From Sycobia sp. Sy_11 (lineage: Eukaryota; Arthropoda; Insecta; Hymenoptera; Epichrysomallidae), in the NCBI GenBank assembly GCA_018907035.1, contig JACCIC010000165.1, positions 806,001 through 870,000 of the forward strand: a stretch of 64,000 bases of DNA, read 5' to 3'. The position numbers were made by a program, and so were the translations under genes. The notes under the pieces were generated by a model. It was not told the origin of the DNA. It searched no databases and worked only from the letters and a program-made list of their open reading frames with translations. Positions 1 to 13,122 of this stretch are shown here, in pieces. Position 1 is the stretch's first letter, and each line of letters starts with the position of its first letter.

Positions 1-885
1 ATCAATCAATATCGTGCTAGTGGGTTGTATTGGTGCCCTACTCAATCGTGCCATGACTGTTTTGTATGGTCGTCCCCATAAGTCATTGTTGGCCTCTGCA
101 AACAGTTCAAGCCAGCATCGACGCTTGCTTGCCTTAATGGCCTTGACAAGCGCTCTTTGTGCTTCTTTAAATAAACTATTAAACGTATCACGATGGGTGC
201 GGGCTCTTTGGGAAAGTCTACGTGCGCGATGACATTCTTTGTGTAATTCTGCAATTTAATTTGTCCACCAGTAGACAGATTGATGATGTTTAAATCCGCT
301 CTTAGTCCTAGTCATCGATGCATCGCATGCTTCAGAGATATGCTTCATGAGTGCATTTGCCAGATGGCCTGGTGCACCATATTCTAAACACTCTTCTGAT
401 ACTATAGTGGCGAATACTTCACAGTCTAGCGATCTGATGTTCCATTTCCGTGTGGGCATCCACTCATTGTACTTGTTCTTTACTTCCTTCTCTGCAATCT
501 CGTACAAGATCGCCCTGTGATCACTGTGGGTATAAAGGTCGTTTACTCTCCAATTAAGGATCCGCTGAATCAGGTCATCACTGACTAATGTTACATCAAT
601 GACTGATTGTTTATCTCCTAATGAAAGTGAATTCAAATCCATTAGTAACCACGTAGAGTTGAAGAGAATTAAGGCCATCAAGCAGCATTTTACCTCTGTT
701 ATTTGTTGAAGCACTTCCCCAGGCTGTGGACCACGCGTTAAAATCGCCAGCGTTTAATAATAGTTTCTTGTCCATGACTTCATCAACTAATTTAGCTACA
801 AAGATTTCAAACTGCTAGTTCCTCAAGCTTGGAGGAGCATATACACTAAAAACGTATATTTCTTGTATTTTAGCCCAGGATATCA
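1..885 (-). pseudogene. 5'-truncated R1-clade-like LINE ORF2 fragment (endonuclease to linker)
   Basis: Minus-strand remains of a non-LTR retrotransposon ORF2. Translation across broken frames gives an APE-type endonuclease signature (NAGDFNAW at about 725-775), the conserved SDHRAIL block near 501-530, and the post-endonuclease linker (WWT at about 245-290, then an Arg/Lys-rich helix and SKRRCW-like text toward position 100). The same blocks occur in the neighbouring LINE at 882-2477, so the two are related but not identical. The fragment starts inside the endonuclease at about 885, where it abuts the RT of the neighbour, and runs off the left edge of the window. It has frameshifts and stops and no intact ORF. 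5' truncation is usual for LINE insertions. The R1-clade assignment is from motif style only. Confidence 0.75.
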
Positions 886-2477
886 ATTCGCTCGAGGATT
901 GCGTCCACCGTCGCCCTGCCTCCCCGGAATCCATACTGTCTGTCAGCCAAGCCGCCGGCAGCAGCAACAGCTCCCAGGAGTCGTGACTTCAATAGACGCT
1001 CCATCAGCTATCCAGCTGTATCTAACATATATAGAGGTCGATACGACGAGGGCGCCTCCGGCGGACCCTTGCCCTTGTCGATAAGTACAAGTTTCGTCAC
1101 CTTTCAGCTAGAATAGAATAAACCAGCTGTCAAGCACGAATTGTACATCGACAGAAGGAGTTCTGAATGCTCCTCAACTACTATTTTCAGCACCTCTCTT
1201 GGAATTCCGTCAAGTCCTGGAGCCCTCTTATTCCGCATGTTTCTCACGGCTCTACCAAGCTCCTCCTTGCTGAAAAGAGGTACATCCAGTTCTCGTTTCG
1301 GTGGAGCTGGATCAGACCTATCAGGGTGGGTGGGGAACAGGGTATCTACGATGTTCCGCATTGTGCCGGAGTCAAGGGTGCCCATGTTTCCATGAGCTCC
1401 CAGTTTTCCAGCAACTACTCTGTATCTCAGTCCCGATGGATCCCCATCTATGTCTTCACACAGCGCCTTCCAGCATCGGCGTTTGCTGGCTTCGATCGCT
1501 CGTCGAAGGGCTTTCTTAGATAGCTTATATTCAGCCCTCATCAAAGTGATGTCATCTCCGTGTTTACGAGCTCTCTGTGACATTCGTCGTAGATGTAAAC
1601 ACCTATGCCTCATATCAGCTATCTCAGCCGTCCACCAGTAAATAGGACGTCTTTTTCCACCAACCACTTTGCACGGCATCGACTCTTCGCAAGCCCGGCG
1701 TAGAATGCGCATTGTGGCTCTAGTCAACTCCCTGGCGTGCTGAATTGTCGATGAGCCATTTGGAATCCTAACAAGGCTTTGCTGACCGCGTTCAATGGCC
1801 TGTGAGAATTTCTCTCTATTTATCCCTGCCACGTTCCATCTAGGGGGCCCTCGCGAATTGTGTCCAGTGAAACCTGGCATTCTATCACATACGCGGAATG
1901 TGATGTACTGGTTTGTGATGTCCTGGATTCGAGAGGCCAGATGTTCTGTCGCAAAGGTCACATCAGGTATAGTTTCGGCATAGCCCGGTCTCCTGAAGGT
2001 CGAAGTATTGCTAGTATTTAGAACTATTAGACCAAGTCTGAACGCTAGTTCCATGACTCTTCGACCCCTGGAGTCGGGCTCCGCCATGCCCCATTCTAGG
2101 GCCCTTGCATTAAAGTCACCTGCCATCACCAGCTCAGCTTTCATTTCTCTGACGGTGTCTTCTAGGTCATCTAATATGACCTGGTAGTCACCTATGGCTT
2201 GGTTTGGTGTAAGATAGCAACTCACATACGTGATGTGATTGCATGTTACCCAAACATAGCCATTTCCAGATCCATGATCCTCTACTTCTGTTTTTCGTGG
2301 GTCAGGAATCCAAATGGCTGCCGTTCCAAAGTTATCGGTGAACCAACCTACTCCTTCTCTGTTCCGATACTGTTCGCTGATAATTAATATATCAGCATCA
2401 GCATCATGGCAAAGCCGAAGAAGGAGGTGATCAGCTGTCCTGCTAGGATTAATATTCCCTTGCAGAATTCTGACCAT
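882..2477 (-). pseudogene. R1-clade-like LINE ORF2: APE endonuclease plus start of reverse transcriptase, 3'-truncated
   Basis: A 457-codon open stretch (2477 to 1104) begins MVRILQGNINPSRTADHLLL, the typical start of an APE-like endonuclease in R1-group LINEs. It contains VMAGDFNARALEWG (catalytic region), PDVTFAT and a GHNS block, then the linker with IYWWTAEIADMRHRCLHLRR, then the RT start with KRAPGLDGIP. The frame continues past an in-frame TGA at about 1104 (TGG to TGA is the likely change) and a TAG near 1010, through SSYRPLYMLDT and QYGFRGGRATVDAI (RT fingers), then stops at about 882. The RT palm with the catalytic Asp pair, the thumb and the 3' UTR are missing. The element is therefore dead and 3'-truncated, joined directly to a second LINE fragment. 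The endonuclease nicks target DNA and the RT primes reverse transcription from the nick. Confidence 0.85.
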
Positions 2478-3660
2478 TTAGCCTTTTTTGAGAGAGCCTC
2501 GCGAAAAGTCGGACAGGCGCCGGAACCGGCAACGTGCCGGCGTCCCTCCGATTTCGCTTCACCTTTACAGAAAAAGCATTCGGGTTCTGCGGTGCAAGAC
2601 GCGACCTTGTGTTCTCTCTGTCCGCAACGATAACAACAGGCGCTACGATCAGGGCCTTTACAGCTATGACTCCGTGGCCATATCCTAGGCACCTGTAGCG
2701 CCTCGTCATTATTTCGCGGCGGCGCGAAAACCCGATCTTCAGCAGCCGCGCGGCAACAACCTCCTCCAGCACTACGATGACAGCACGCTGTGCCGCAGTG
2801 TTGGTTTTGGTCACTCTGACCTGCAGCTCGCCACAATAATCGGGCAGTTTACTTTTGAGGGCCTCCACACCTCATCCTCCGCCACGCAGCAGTCCAGGTC
2901 TCTAACCTCTAGACTTCCTCTAGGGGTCAGTTCCCTGACAAAGCCGCTCTGGCCTGTTGCTTCCTTGAGCACTTCAGCGAGTGCCTTCCGACCTTCGGGT
3001 TTGGTATGTCTGAGTTCAATCAGCACCTCACCCGATTTGGTTTTCCGGACGGTCCTCACATCCGCGCCCAAGTCCTCCGGTTTGACCGCTCTGATGGATC
3101 TCATAGGATCGTAGGATTTCCCCTGCGCTGGTTTGATGGCGATCGCATCGAGCCTTGGCCTTTTTTTTTATTTCTGTGATTATTATTATTTTTTTTTTTT
3201 GGATGCTTAGGTTATTCCTCAGAATTCTGCTCACTTTGCTTCTTCTTATTGTTCTTTTTTTTTTTGTTTTTACTTCTTGCCACCCCTCATTTTGTCCTCT
3301 TGTTCTCCCCTTTTTTTTCTCCTTAGTAAGGGAGATATCCGGGGGACTTGATGCCGGTCTCTTCGGGGTTATCTCTTCTTTCTTCTGCCTCGTTGTTGGG
3401 AGGAGGCTCACCGGTACCCTCTTCCCTTGTATTTTATGCTGAAGAGCATCTACGAGCTCCTCAGCTTTTGGGAGGCCATCCTTGATGTCTTTTTTAATGT
3501 TTGGTTGGCTCTTCATTGCCTTGATCATGTCCTTGAGCAGCCGAGCAAGTTGGAGAATAATCTCCAGTTCACTCGTCCGCTCAACAGACTTAATCCCGGC
3601 CTCAGCCGGCTGTCGCTCCCCCACCCCAAGGTAACTCTTTTGTTGCTTTTGGCAATCCAT
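2384..3660 (-). pseudogene. R1-clade-like LINE ORF1 (gag-like, CCHC zinc knuckles), frameshifted
   Basis: Upstream of and slightly overlapping ORF2, this is the nucleic-acid-binding ORF1 of the same LINE, now split into four overlapping minus frames (3660-3028, 3104-2811, 2868-2449, 2836-2384). The N-terminal part is Lys/Glu-rich (about 3040-3660). The middle part (RSIRAVKPEDLGADVRTVRK, LRHTKPEGRKALAEVL) is typical of the RNA-binding middle region of R1/TRAS-type gag. The C-terminal part has Cys/His clusters (HSCKGPDRSACCYRCG, HKVASC, ECFFCKGE) that are CCHC knuckles spread over two frames. At least three frameshifts break it. The order gag then endonuclease-RT on one strand supports one original element. 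The Asp/Lys-rich start could begin further upstream. Confidence 0.8.
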
Positions 3661-4594
3661 GGGTCAATTTTTTAACTTCATTCCTGCAGATGGTCGGCCT
3701 CCTGGACCCTTCAACGTTGAGCTCGATGAGGCAGCCCCCCAACACATGCCTGTAAGGGCTGACTCATCTCGGACCATTTTGCAGGAGTATAGCGTGCTCT
3801 GGTGCACTATGTCACCTCCGTCCTCTCGAGCTTCGCAGCCCAACAACAAGGTGTTTCACTCTTTGGAGAAACATCGGGGGAAATCACACACCGAACGCAC
3901 TCGCCAAGGCCGTTTGACTAGATCTGGCTAGAATCTAGCCTCCCGTCTTGCCATCAGCGGGAGCCAAAGATGTTTCGGGTCACCCAGCACGCAACCGGGC
4001 GTAAACCTCGACACCCAGGATCTCCTTTTGGCAGCTCACGGGTCACACCGCACGGCAAACACGGCGGTCTGTCGTTTGTTCAGAGTACCTCGTTCTAACC
4101 TTCATTCATGTAGATTCATACATTTGCCCTCAAATATTCTAGTGAAACTCCAATGTTTGAAGTTCACTCATGCATCTGTAATTACTCTGCTAGGATCCCT
4201 TTTACAGGAACGTTCGCTTACGCTCCGCGTGTGTTTTCACTCCTCAAGAGATATCCGTTTATAGAGTCTCTGAGCGAGTGTGCTTTCCTTAATCTCTGTA
4301 TTACTGACGAAGGTCTGTTTATAGGACCTGCAGCTTCGATCATGGTCGGCATGGAAGTCCCTATTCAGTTGCCCTTTCGGGTCTTCCAGCACATCATTGC
4401 TCCGTGCGTTAACTCATTTACTCTGGGATATCCTTTTTTTTAAGGGATATCCGTGCACTCATAAAATGGCAGCTATCATACTATCTTTTCGCCCTTCCAT
4501 TCATTGGTAGGAGGAGGTACTCTTTTAAGTCCATCATCCAATCGGCTGAGAGATGGTGAAACAGCCGATCTTCGTCAAGGTACAGACAACGGAT
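3661..4594. other. Region upstream of the LINE ORF1, no gene recognised
   Basis: About 930 bp of mixed composition, less AT-rich than the sequence to its right. It lies 5' of the minus-strand gag-like ORF and may be the LINE 5' UTR, but nothing in it proves this. Short open frames exist without recognisable motifs. A near-repeated phrase (gatatccgt / gatatccttttttttaagggatatccgt, about 4250 and 4430) makes a small hairpin at about 4427-4452. Confidence 0.35.
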
Positions 4595-4640
4595 GATAAT
4601 AATAATAATAAGAATAATAATAATAATAATAATAATAATA
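4595..4640. repeat. (TAA)n microsatellite
   Basis: Interrupted trinucleotide array of about 15 units with one AGA interruption. Seen directly. Confidence 0.95.
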
Positions 4641-4642
4641 TA

Positions 4643-7600
4643 TAATGATGATAAGTCCATGAATAGCACAGTCTCTGGTAATATAGTTTCATAATCTAAT
4701 ATTCGTTACACACAGATAGAAATTTCAACTTTTAAAATTAATGCCAACTTTCCAAGGTTTATTGAATTTTCATATTTGCTTATAGATGCTTTGTATTTTT
4801 ATTTCAAGTTCCATGCTTGGCACTGAGTCTGGCCATGCTATACATATTCACATATCTATCTACCTTTTTGCTCCTCTTCGGTTATTCGAACGCATCTTTA
4901 CCTTTGCACCATGTCTGTGTATTTTATATATTTTATTGATTAAGTATCGTGAATTCGAATGATAGCGCGGAAAACCCCATTTAAGTTTTGATTCAGCGTT
5001 GAAATGCAAAGTACTAAAATAATCATATAAAATGTCCGTGTAGTATCTTAACAATTATGCTATAATTTATTTTGCTGTTGTGATAACTAATAGTAATATT
5101 CAAGAGAAACAAATTTAAAAGCAGCGTATTCTGAGTTTTAAGAAATTTTCTTATTTGTAATAGTGATAAACTAAAAACTAATTAATGCTGTTTATTGTAA
5201 AGTTTAGGAGAAAATGATCTAATGGATTGAAATAATGAGACAATATGTCTTTTGAACAATTAATCTATCTTTTATATACTCATAAGATTTTTATATCTAA
5301 TGGGCATGCACCCCCCTTCTAAGTTCATTGTTCAATTGGTATGTGCACTATCTCTTTAGTTGATTCTGCATGGTTCAATGCACTTTATACCCGCTTGTAA
5401 TCATATCCTATTATTGGATATATCTTTATCCTATCTCACATATAATTATATATATCATATTATTCCATATCTACATATTTTCGAAGTCTTTGATGAGCCA
5501 AAATATGATTGGGACAATCCCTATAATATTCAGGATGTAGACTGTCTCTGCAAGTTATCTAGTGCATTCGATTATTATATTCGCGGCTTCGAACTGTAAG
5601 GTAGGTAAGTTCTTCTATTGTAAGAGTATCAGACTTCCTTGAGCTAAATCCAGGGTAACCTGACTGTTCATACTAGGGTATGATTTAGAAATTAAATATG
5701 AAGATGACGAGTTTTGATTTCTCAGATACCGGACAGAGGAAGTTATTGAAAAACTGGGAATTTTGTATGACTAGAATCTGTTCCCGATGAATCTTGAAAG
5801 GGAGAGTGGAGCATGAGCTATACGGTCTTGTTGATGGCGATAGGACAGATAGGAGGAAGGACAGCCTTTGATGACGCACAGATTGCGCAATAAATCCTAC
5901 ACCCGAAGTCTTGCGCGGCATAAAGCGACCCGCCTTTCATGTTGGTATATTGTTTTCAGGGAAAACTGAGGGAAGTTGTTTTTGCCAAATGCGAGTGTCG
6001 TGACATTCCAAATTACGCACAATTCGTCTTTGCGTGAGTGAAAAAATGGAACAAAACCACGAACTCCAAGTATATTCCCGTCGACCATATATCGGGATCA
6101 AGCTCTGTCGGCAGTGCTTGCCCGTCTAAGGTAAGCCTTATAATTACCATTTATATGGAGTTGTGTGAGCTGGCCTCGTGAGCGGTCAGCTCTTTCTCCG
6201 CCCTAAGAGTAAGAGTGTATCATTGATAATTTAAGACTAAGTAAATTTCTAAGTCACTAAGATTGGTATCATACGGGGAACTTCTTTTCATACGTATAGG
6301 CGTTTTGTTCAAATCTACAGATTAGCTCAGTAAGGCACTGTTAGAATTTCTTTAGACAATTAATTATAAATGGTTTTGGAGTTATATAAATCTTCAACAT
6401 TTTATTTTCAGATGCAGAATAAAATTAATAAACAATTTATAAAAAAAATAAAACATCTAAATACATATAAAGAGAATTTTGTGTGTACCTCTTGAACCGT
6501 AGTATTGCCATAGAAAATTGATTCTATGAAAGAATATTTTCTTTGAGACTAATCTGGATAGGTTTAATTAACACTGATCCAGATAAGATAAACAATGTAT
6601 TACAATGATTAATTTATGCAGGAGATTGAAATTGTCTTATCCCATTCTAATAATGTTTTATTCGAAATATTTGATGCTTTAAAACTTACTAGGGATAATA
6701 TAAATTCAAAAATGTTAATTGCATTTCTATAGAAATTCGAAAGTAAACATTTTCAACAATGTTTTTATATAAATGTGAACTAGAAGGAAGTTGATACTTA
6801 TTATGTCAGTGTAACATCATATGCATATCAATGAATCTTTTCTTCTACCAACAATTGCTTATTAATCGATTATTCCATTTGTACGATCTTTCAAACATCA
6901 TTACACTGTACAACGATCTTTCATTAAATAATCGTTGCTCATAGTTTTTCTACTATTCATGATATTCTGATCTGATTATGATATCCAAACAAATAGTTCA
7001 TTTAAATACTTCATCCAGATTAATAATTTTTTAATCATTTTGGTTTAAAACATACTGAACAAATTGTAGAAATATGCGTATGTAAAGGTCTTTATATATT
7101 TTGAGGTTTCCACTGATGATAAACAAAGAAATTCAGAATGTCATCATGAGCTCTAACTTGAACTGTATTCATGAATTAAACCTTCGGGCAAATACTTTTT
7201 CATTATCTATTAGTAAATGGAGAGCAATATTCGTTAATCTCTATTATTGCATCGAGGTTTAATCTTCAAATCAGGGTTTGTCATTTAAAAAAAAAAAATA
7301 TTAAAATAAATAAATTCTATTGCCTATCTCGACAATCCAGATTTACTACCAACGGTGTAAATATTTAAAATAAAAATAAATATTTGAATTACATTCTAAA
7401 AAAGAAAACAGATTAATTGGCTGATAGTTCCGTAAAAAAGCGGAGTTCGTCGAACATGTTTTTTTAGGTATGTTTTTTTATTCAATAGTTACTAAACAAA
7501 GAAAAATTGATAAGTAAATAAAATAAATAAAAATTGTAATTATTAATAAGTATTAAATCTAATTTCTTAATAAAAATTAAAATAAACAACACAATTTCCA

Positions 7601-9246
7601 CAAACTAATAATAATAAATTAGACTCCGGCACCCTATTACTTAATAATGGCCCTATCTATCTACCAACAACTTAAAATAACCTGTCAAGTTAATCTCAGC
7701 CAAGCAGATCAATTATTAAAAGTGAGAAATTATATTCTTATATATTTTTATATATTATATTAAATTCAAACGATGTGCCGAGAGATGTTAAAATGATCTC
7801 AGAATCATCGAATGTTCTATCGATTTTCGCAGGCTTCTACGTACAGACATACACACAAACAAACATAAATAAGCAAATGCACGTGATATCGGGCGTTCAT
7901 TACGCTTGCTGTCAACAATATATTAAATACTCAAATATTAATAAGAATTCATATTAATATTTACTACCGCAGCAAATAATTGGTAAACAGCAATGTCGTG
8001 CATCTGTGTATCGGGTCGATTACATCGGTGCCTATCAATTACCTTCGATTTCGAATAGGATGCCTCGTGGATTAATAATTTATGAGTTAATTCCAGTTGA
8101 ATAAAAAATCTGTTCAGAAAGCTACTAATCTCGTCAGGTGAACAGGTCGCACTCAAACCGACAAATGATAAAAATAACAAAGCATCAGAAAGAAAAAGTA
8201 CGAGTACGTCTCTGTCTGCAGCAGAAATGTATAATAACTGTGGTCAAAACCATATGTGCCAAAATTATGCACTCCGATCCTCTATAATTGTTATCTCTAT
8301 ATTTTTTCCACCCTCAATGGCCTATTGGCTGCTTCAGATATGAGTGCAACGAATAGATATTGGACAGGATAGTATCCGTTACAAATTAGATTATTTAATA
8401 AAAACTTTAAAACTATAATAAATAAAATTGTAAGAAAATTGTAATAAAACTGTAACAATAAGACCGATAAAAATAATTGTTAGTTTACTTTAGGATGGTC
8501 GACATAAATTCTATTTGATTTTGTGAAAATATCTTATTTTCTATTAAAACTGCTTTTGGTTAAAAAAAACATGCTATTTCAACGAATTGATTTTTACATT
8601 TATTTTATTCTATTCCATTAATCTTAGTCTATTTGAATTTTGTGATTCTATGATAAAATGAAGTTTTGAAGTTTTGAAAGTTATGATTCTATTCAATTTT
8701 ATTAATTTAAGATTATTATTAAAATGCAGGGCAAATGAATTATACAATCACATGAGCAGAGTTTTGCTAACAATTAAATCTATTATATTTTTCTCATTAG
8801 ATTATTTAAAGGCTAATTAATTTATTAAAAAATAAAATGTACACAACAGTTTTAAATTTAGAAATGAATATTAATAGAACAAAGAATTTGCATAAGAGAT
8901 TAAAACTACACTTATAACTTGCACAACAATTGAATTAATTACATGTTTTATTAAGTAGTGTGACCACAATTTAATTTACAAAAATTGTTCCCTTTCCTGT
9001 ATACATAATACTCTATGCTTAGGAAAATCTTATTATTTGTTTCCTTGTCATAAGTATTTGAAAAAATATTGAATCTCTTTCTCAGTTTAATAAACTTCTA
9101 AATAACTGAACGTATAAAAAATTCTATTAAATTGTACTAAGAAAAGAATAAGAAACATATTACTAAGGAAAAGAATCTGATTTTGATGTAAGTGCATATC
9201 ACGTCGGTTCTCAATGATTTAAGTGACGCTTTTCACATTCATCAAT
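4643..9246. other. AT-rich intergenic DNA, no gene recognised
   Basis: About 4.6 kb with only short open frames and no homology that I can recognise in translation. The stretch around 5700-6220 is less AT-rich than its surroundings and may be an old repeat, but no family was recognised. No tRNA or other RNA gene was seen. Confidence 0.6.
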
Positions 9247-9431
9247 AAATTAACCTGTCAAATTAATAAATATTTTTTCATTGGTCTTACAGTCCAATCA
9301 AATCAATCGAAAACAATACATAACAATATCAATATATATCTACATTAACATTAATACATCAATACGCAAAAATTATAAAAATAAAAATTAAATTAAAAAT
9401 TATAATGACAGTCAGACTGTCTTTGTATACA

Positions 9432-9471
9432 GTGCCTGATGAGGAGCCGTAGCGAGCTCAAAACGTTGGAC
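9432..9471 (+). ncRNA. Hammerhead ribozyme motif, inactivated copy
   Basis: CTGATGA core, helix II with GAGC/GCTC arms, then AAAACGTTGGAC. The conserved GAA 3' of helix II reads AAA, so G12 (the general base) is changed, and the 5' strand of helix I is GTGC instead of GTCC. It is almost certainly inactive. It is homologous to the intact copies at 36459-36498 and 62609-62648. Confidence 0.8.
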
Positions 9472-9486
9472 TGGATCTTCAATTAG

Positions 9487-9556
9487 GTAAGGGTGTTGGG
9501 GACAGTCAGATTGCACTTTACTAACAAAATGTTTTCAGCTAATATTTTATTTTCAG
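9487..9556 (+). other. Intron-like segment of PLE pseudo-LTR (70 nt)
   Basis: AG|GTAAGG donor, TTTACTAAC branch-site match, and TTTTATTTTCAG acceptor, placed directly after the hammerhead motif. The same arrangement at 72 nt occurs in every better-preserved copy of the family in this window. Splicing itself cannot be seen here. Confidence 0.55.
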
Positions 9557-9790
9557 ATTAGTTTACGGGGGTGACTGTATACAAGGACAATATATAATTT
9601 TTAATTTAATTTTTATTTTTATTATTTTTGTGTATTGATGTATTAATGTTAATGTACATATGTATTGATATTGTTACGTATTGTTTTCGATTAATTTGAT
9701 TGGATTGTAAGACCAATGAAAAAATATTTATTAATTTGTATATTAGCAGTGGACAAAAGTATAATTAAATTATCTTAAATTAACCTTTCA

Positions 9791-11687
9791 TTCATTAGAG
9801 TGCTATAGCTCTTTAATCGTTAATTATTCTCTATGATAATAGTTATTTAATAGTATATGTGAGATGTAACAACTCTCAGCAAGGAAAAACGAAAGATTCA
9901 CAGAAAAATGCCCTGTTAGAAGTTTATTACCTGTGTCCAGCTAAGGTGTTGCATAATGAAAGATGAATTTATGCATGTGTAAGTTACGCAATAATATATA
10001 TTCAAAGATACTACGTTAAATCAAGGTATTTCTACGAAATTAATTAGTAGATTAATATGGAGTCGACTAGGGACGGGATGTTTATAGGTGCTTAATAAAA
10101 ACAAGACAATTGATGAATTAGAAAAGAGAAAAGTATTATTCAACAAAAACGATAATATGATTAATGATGAGAGCTGCTCAGTTGAGCTTTAACTTGAAGC
10201 AAAGAAGCAAGTGTGGGAAGCAATTCGAAAAAGTCAAAATTCAAATACACAAAACAAAAGCGAAGCTCGAAGCGAAGAGTATGTCGATACAAGCAAAAAC
10301 ACATCAAATAAACGAAAATATAGTATAAACGAAAAAAAAAATCACACAGGTGACAAAAGTGACTATTTTAAAAGTGACTAAAAGTTTAATGAACGATATG
10401 GAATCAGATGACAGTGATATAGCTCATCCTAAATTTAAATTTCAAATGGATGATGACTGGAAGCTGTTCCCAGAAAAACTGAACTTCTATTTGACAATGG
10501 AAAAATAATAGATGAAAAAATTAAAGTAGTAACATAAGCAACATGTCTCTGATCGATGATCATGAGCTCCTAAAATATGAAAAAAAATTTGAAAATGTTG
10601 TCATAGAATTATAAACCAAGAAGGATTCGACTAAACCATGTACGACAACCTCTCATACTTGATCCTATATGATGATTCGTTTTTCTGCGGACTAACGATA
10701 AGGGGTAAGTTTAAACAGCGTGTTCGCCGTATGTTCAATCCAGTGCTAGATGAATTTCGTCTGACGAATGCCGCCACTCGAGAAGAAGGCGTGAGCGAAA
10801 GATTTGAGAAAGAAATCGGTTGGTACTACTAGAATACCGACGGTCATTTGCACGTTGTCCCTATACAGACAGACCCAGTGCCACAATGTTTTTCCGAAGT
10901 ATGAACAGTTAGATCATGGTTATCGATCGCTATTACTTTTAGCCATCTACGACTAAGTGATATCGCACCTATAAAATTTCCATATAATCCCCAATGCGAA
11001 TGCGAAGCCAGCCTTTTTTTATGTATGTATCGTTAAACTCAATTGTGAAAGGTTGACCACTGTCTTTATCTCTCACAATTTGTCCTCAGTAAATATTCAG
11101 TGCGGGAATCTCGAAGTTGCGTCGTTTATGTGAGTAGGGTTGGCCGTCACAGCTCCCGCTCCATTGTCGTTTTTAAGTCTCCAACAGCATTGAACTCGCA
11201 GATGCGTAAAAGCTTCCGTTTTGAGCTTTTCACTGAGTCCAAGATTGTGACAATCAGTTGTTTTACTGTGGAATCTGTAAGTAAACGTCGCGCCAAAAGG
11301 TGTCGTTGCTCTAAGAATAAACTTACAGCCTCATGCTTCCCTTTAGTTTCTTTAAAAATAATGGGAAGAAAGACCCATTTGAATAAAAAAAAGGTTAAGT
11401 ATTTAGTTTTAGATTATATTAAATGCATTTTTGACCTCTTGGATAAAATTGGTTCAACGGTGAAATGAACATCTTTTTTTTTACTGAAAACGAACATGTT
11501 TTCTTATTATATTAAACTAATCTATATTAAATTTTCAATAGTATTTATCTGTTTACTTTCATACTTTATTATTATTAACGACCTATTTACTTTATTACAG
11601 TTACAGAAAATAATTAGGATTATATTATAATTTAATTTTATATCTTGAAGAAATAGGATTTTAATAAGTATGTCAGTTAAAACAAAA

Positions 11688-11729
<42 letters not shown>

Positions 11730-12932
11730 GCTCGTACTTTATATGGATATGTGAATAACAGCATAGTGCTCTAAAATTACCCACTCGTATTTTGAAATAT
11801 ATTATAAAATCATACTATTTTCATTCAATATCTATATTATACATACAAGTATAAATACAAATTCAAGAATTTTTCATAACTTATAAAATATTTCTTAAAG
11901 TTATACTTATTTATATCTTTACAACAAGCGACGGAGTGGGAGGATTCCTAGCCATAAGAGATTATAAGAATTAATCTATGCAATTCCATTGAATTCAATA
12001 GGTATCTCTTATTGTGCCCAAGGTGAAGTTTCTGAATATTTATATATTAATGTTGTTATTTTAAAGATTTTGTATTTTACCTAAATTCTAGCCCATCTTC
12101 AATGTTTGAACGAGATCAGCTGAAGCCAAAAATAGGTTTGTATTCTCTTTCTCTGTACTTTTATATTTAATTTTTGTAGAAACTCATTCTGTTTAGTTTA
12201 GTTTTACTTTTTATTGATAAAAAAAAAACAAAAATCTGTTGTGATTATAATTATCACGAGAAATTAGGTTTTAAAATATTCATAATATACAATTTAAAAA
12301 TATTGACTTTTTTGTACAACTTTAATACAAATATTCTTCTATTTAAAATTAAGTTTGTTATTCATTTTTAAAATTTTTTAAATAATAAAATTAAAATATT
12401 AAAATAAAATAAAAAACGGTAAGTTTAAATATTTGATGATCATTACAAATTGATAGTCAAACAGTGAATACGTGTAGTTACGATATTATTAATCAATTCG
12501 TTAAAAGTAATATATAAATTTTTCAATTATAAAATAGTATATACGTCTATAAGTATACAGATACCTGCAATATAATATTTAAGGCTTATTTCATTTAGAT
12601 ATAATCAACTTAATTTTTTAAAGTTAAACAAATCAACAAATTAACTAACTTAAATCAACTAAATTTAATTAAAGTTCAAATCCTTTTATATTTTAGCTGG
12701 AGTGATTAATGAATCTAATTTAACTGTTACGTTACTAATTAAAACAAATTTTTTGTTTATTTATTTCAACCATTCCTTTTGAATTTTATTTTTGTTGTTT
12801 ATCCACTTCTCCATAATTAAAAACACGCTAAAGTTCTTAGTTCAGTTCTTAATTTCATTTGGATAACAGAAAAAATTCCATATTATGGATAAAAAATTCA
12901 AAATAGTACTTATGTCGACTGTTCTGAATTCA
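9791..12932. other. AT-rich intergenic DNA, no gene recognised
   Basis: About 3.1 kb. Open frames at 10638-10832 and 11100-11468 are a little longer than chance in this composition, but their translations show no recognisable domain and the second lacks an ATG at its start. A (TC)n run lies at 11691-11724. Confidence 0.55.
11691..11724. repeat. (CT)n microsatellite
   Basis: Seventeen perfect CT units, seen directly. Confidence 0.98.
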
Positions 12933-13122
12933 ATTAATAAATATTTTTATCGGTTTTGATATAATATATTATACTAAAATAATGACAGACTGTCTTTATT
13001 TATAATCACCCCCGAAGAATCTAAAATAGAAATTACTATTAAAAGTAAAATAAAATTAAGATAAGAATAAAATAAAAGTAAGACTGTAAGACTAATAAAT
13101 ATATTTATTAATTTATAGATAA
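12933..13122. mobile_element. Internally deleted remnant of a palindromic PLE pseudo-LTR
   Basis: It begins TTAATAAATATTTTTATCGG and ends CTGTAAGACTAATAAATATA then TTTATTAATTT, the two inverted ends of the PLE pseudo-LTR family. Inside are ATGACAGACTGTC and CACCCCCG, both family hallmarks. The ATCGGTTTT version of the terminus matches the second (B) subfamily at 29590-30450 more than the 56-63 kb subfamily. It has no hammerhead and no coding sequence. Confidence 0.65.

Larger units (their letters stand above)
9247..9790 (+). mobile_element. Palindromic Penelope-like pseudo-LTR element with 14-bp target duplication
   Basis: A 516-bp insertion (9261-9776) with inverted ends. The left end reads TTAATAAATATTTTTTCATT then GGTCTTACAGTCCAATC; the right end reads GATTGGATTGTAAGACC then AATATTTATTAATTT. 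It contains a mutated hammerhead motif (9432-9471), an intron-like segment (9487-9556) and the conserved GGGGGTGA / GACAGTC block. It is flanked by AAATTAACCTGTCA (9247-9260) and AAATTAACCTTTCA (9777-9790), a 14-bp direct repeat with one mismatch. It has no coding capacity, so it is a non-autonomous derivative of the PLE family seen at 35-37 kb and 56-63 kb. The left arm lacks the hammerhead, so the inverted repeat covers only the distal part of the pLTR. Confidence 0.85.

Noticed and set aside
10638..10832. 64-codon open frame with ordinary-looking composition
   Set aside because: No recognisable family and no supporting splice sites or neighbours; could be chance.
11100..11468. 122-codon open frame
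   Set aside because: No ATG at its start, no recognisable domain, no neighbouring gene signals.
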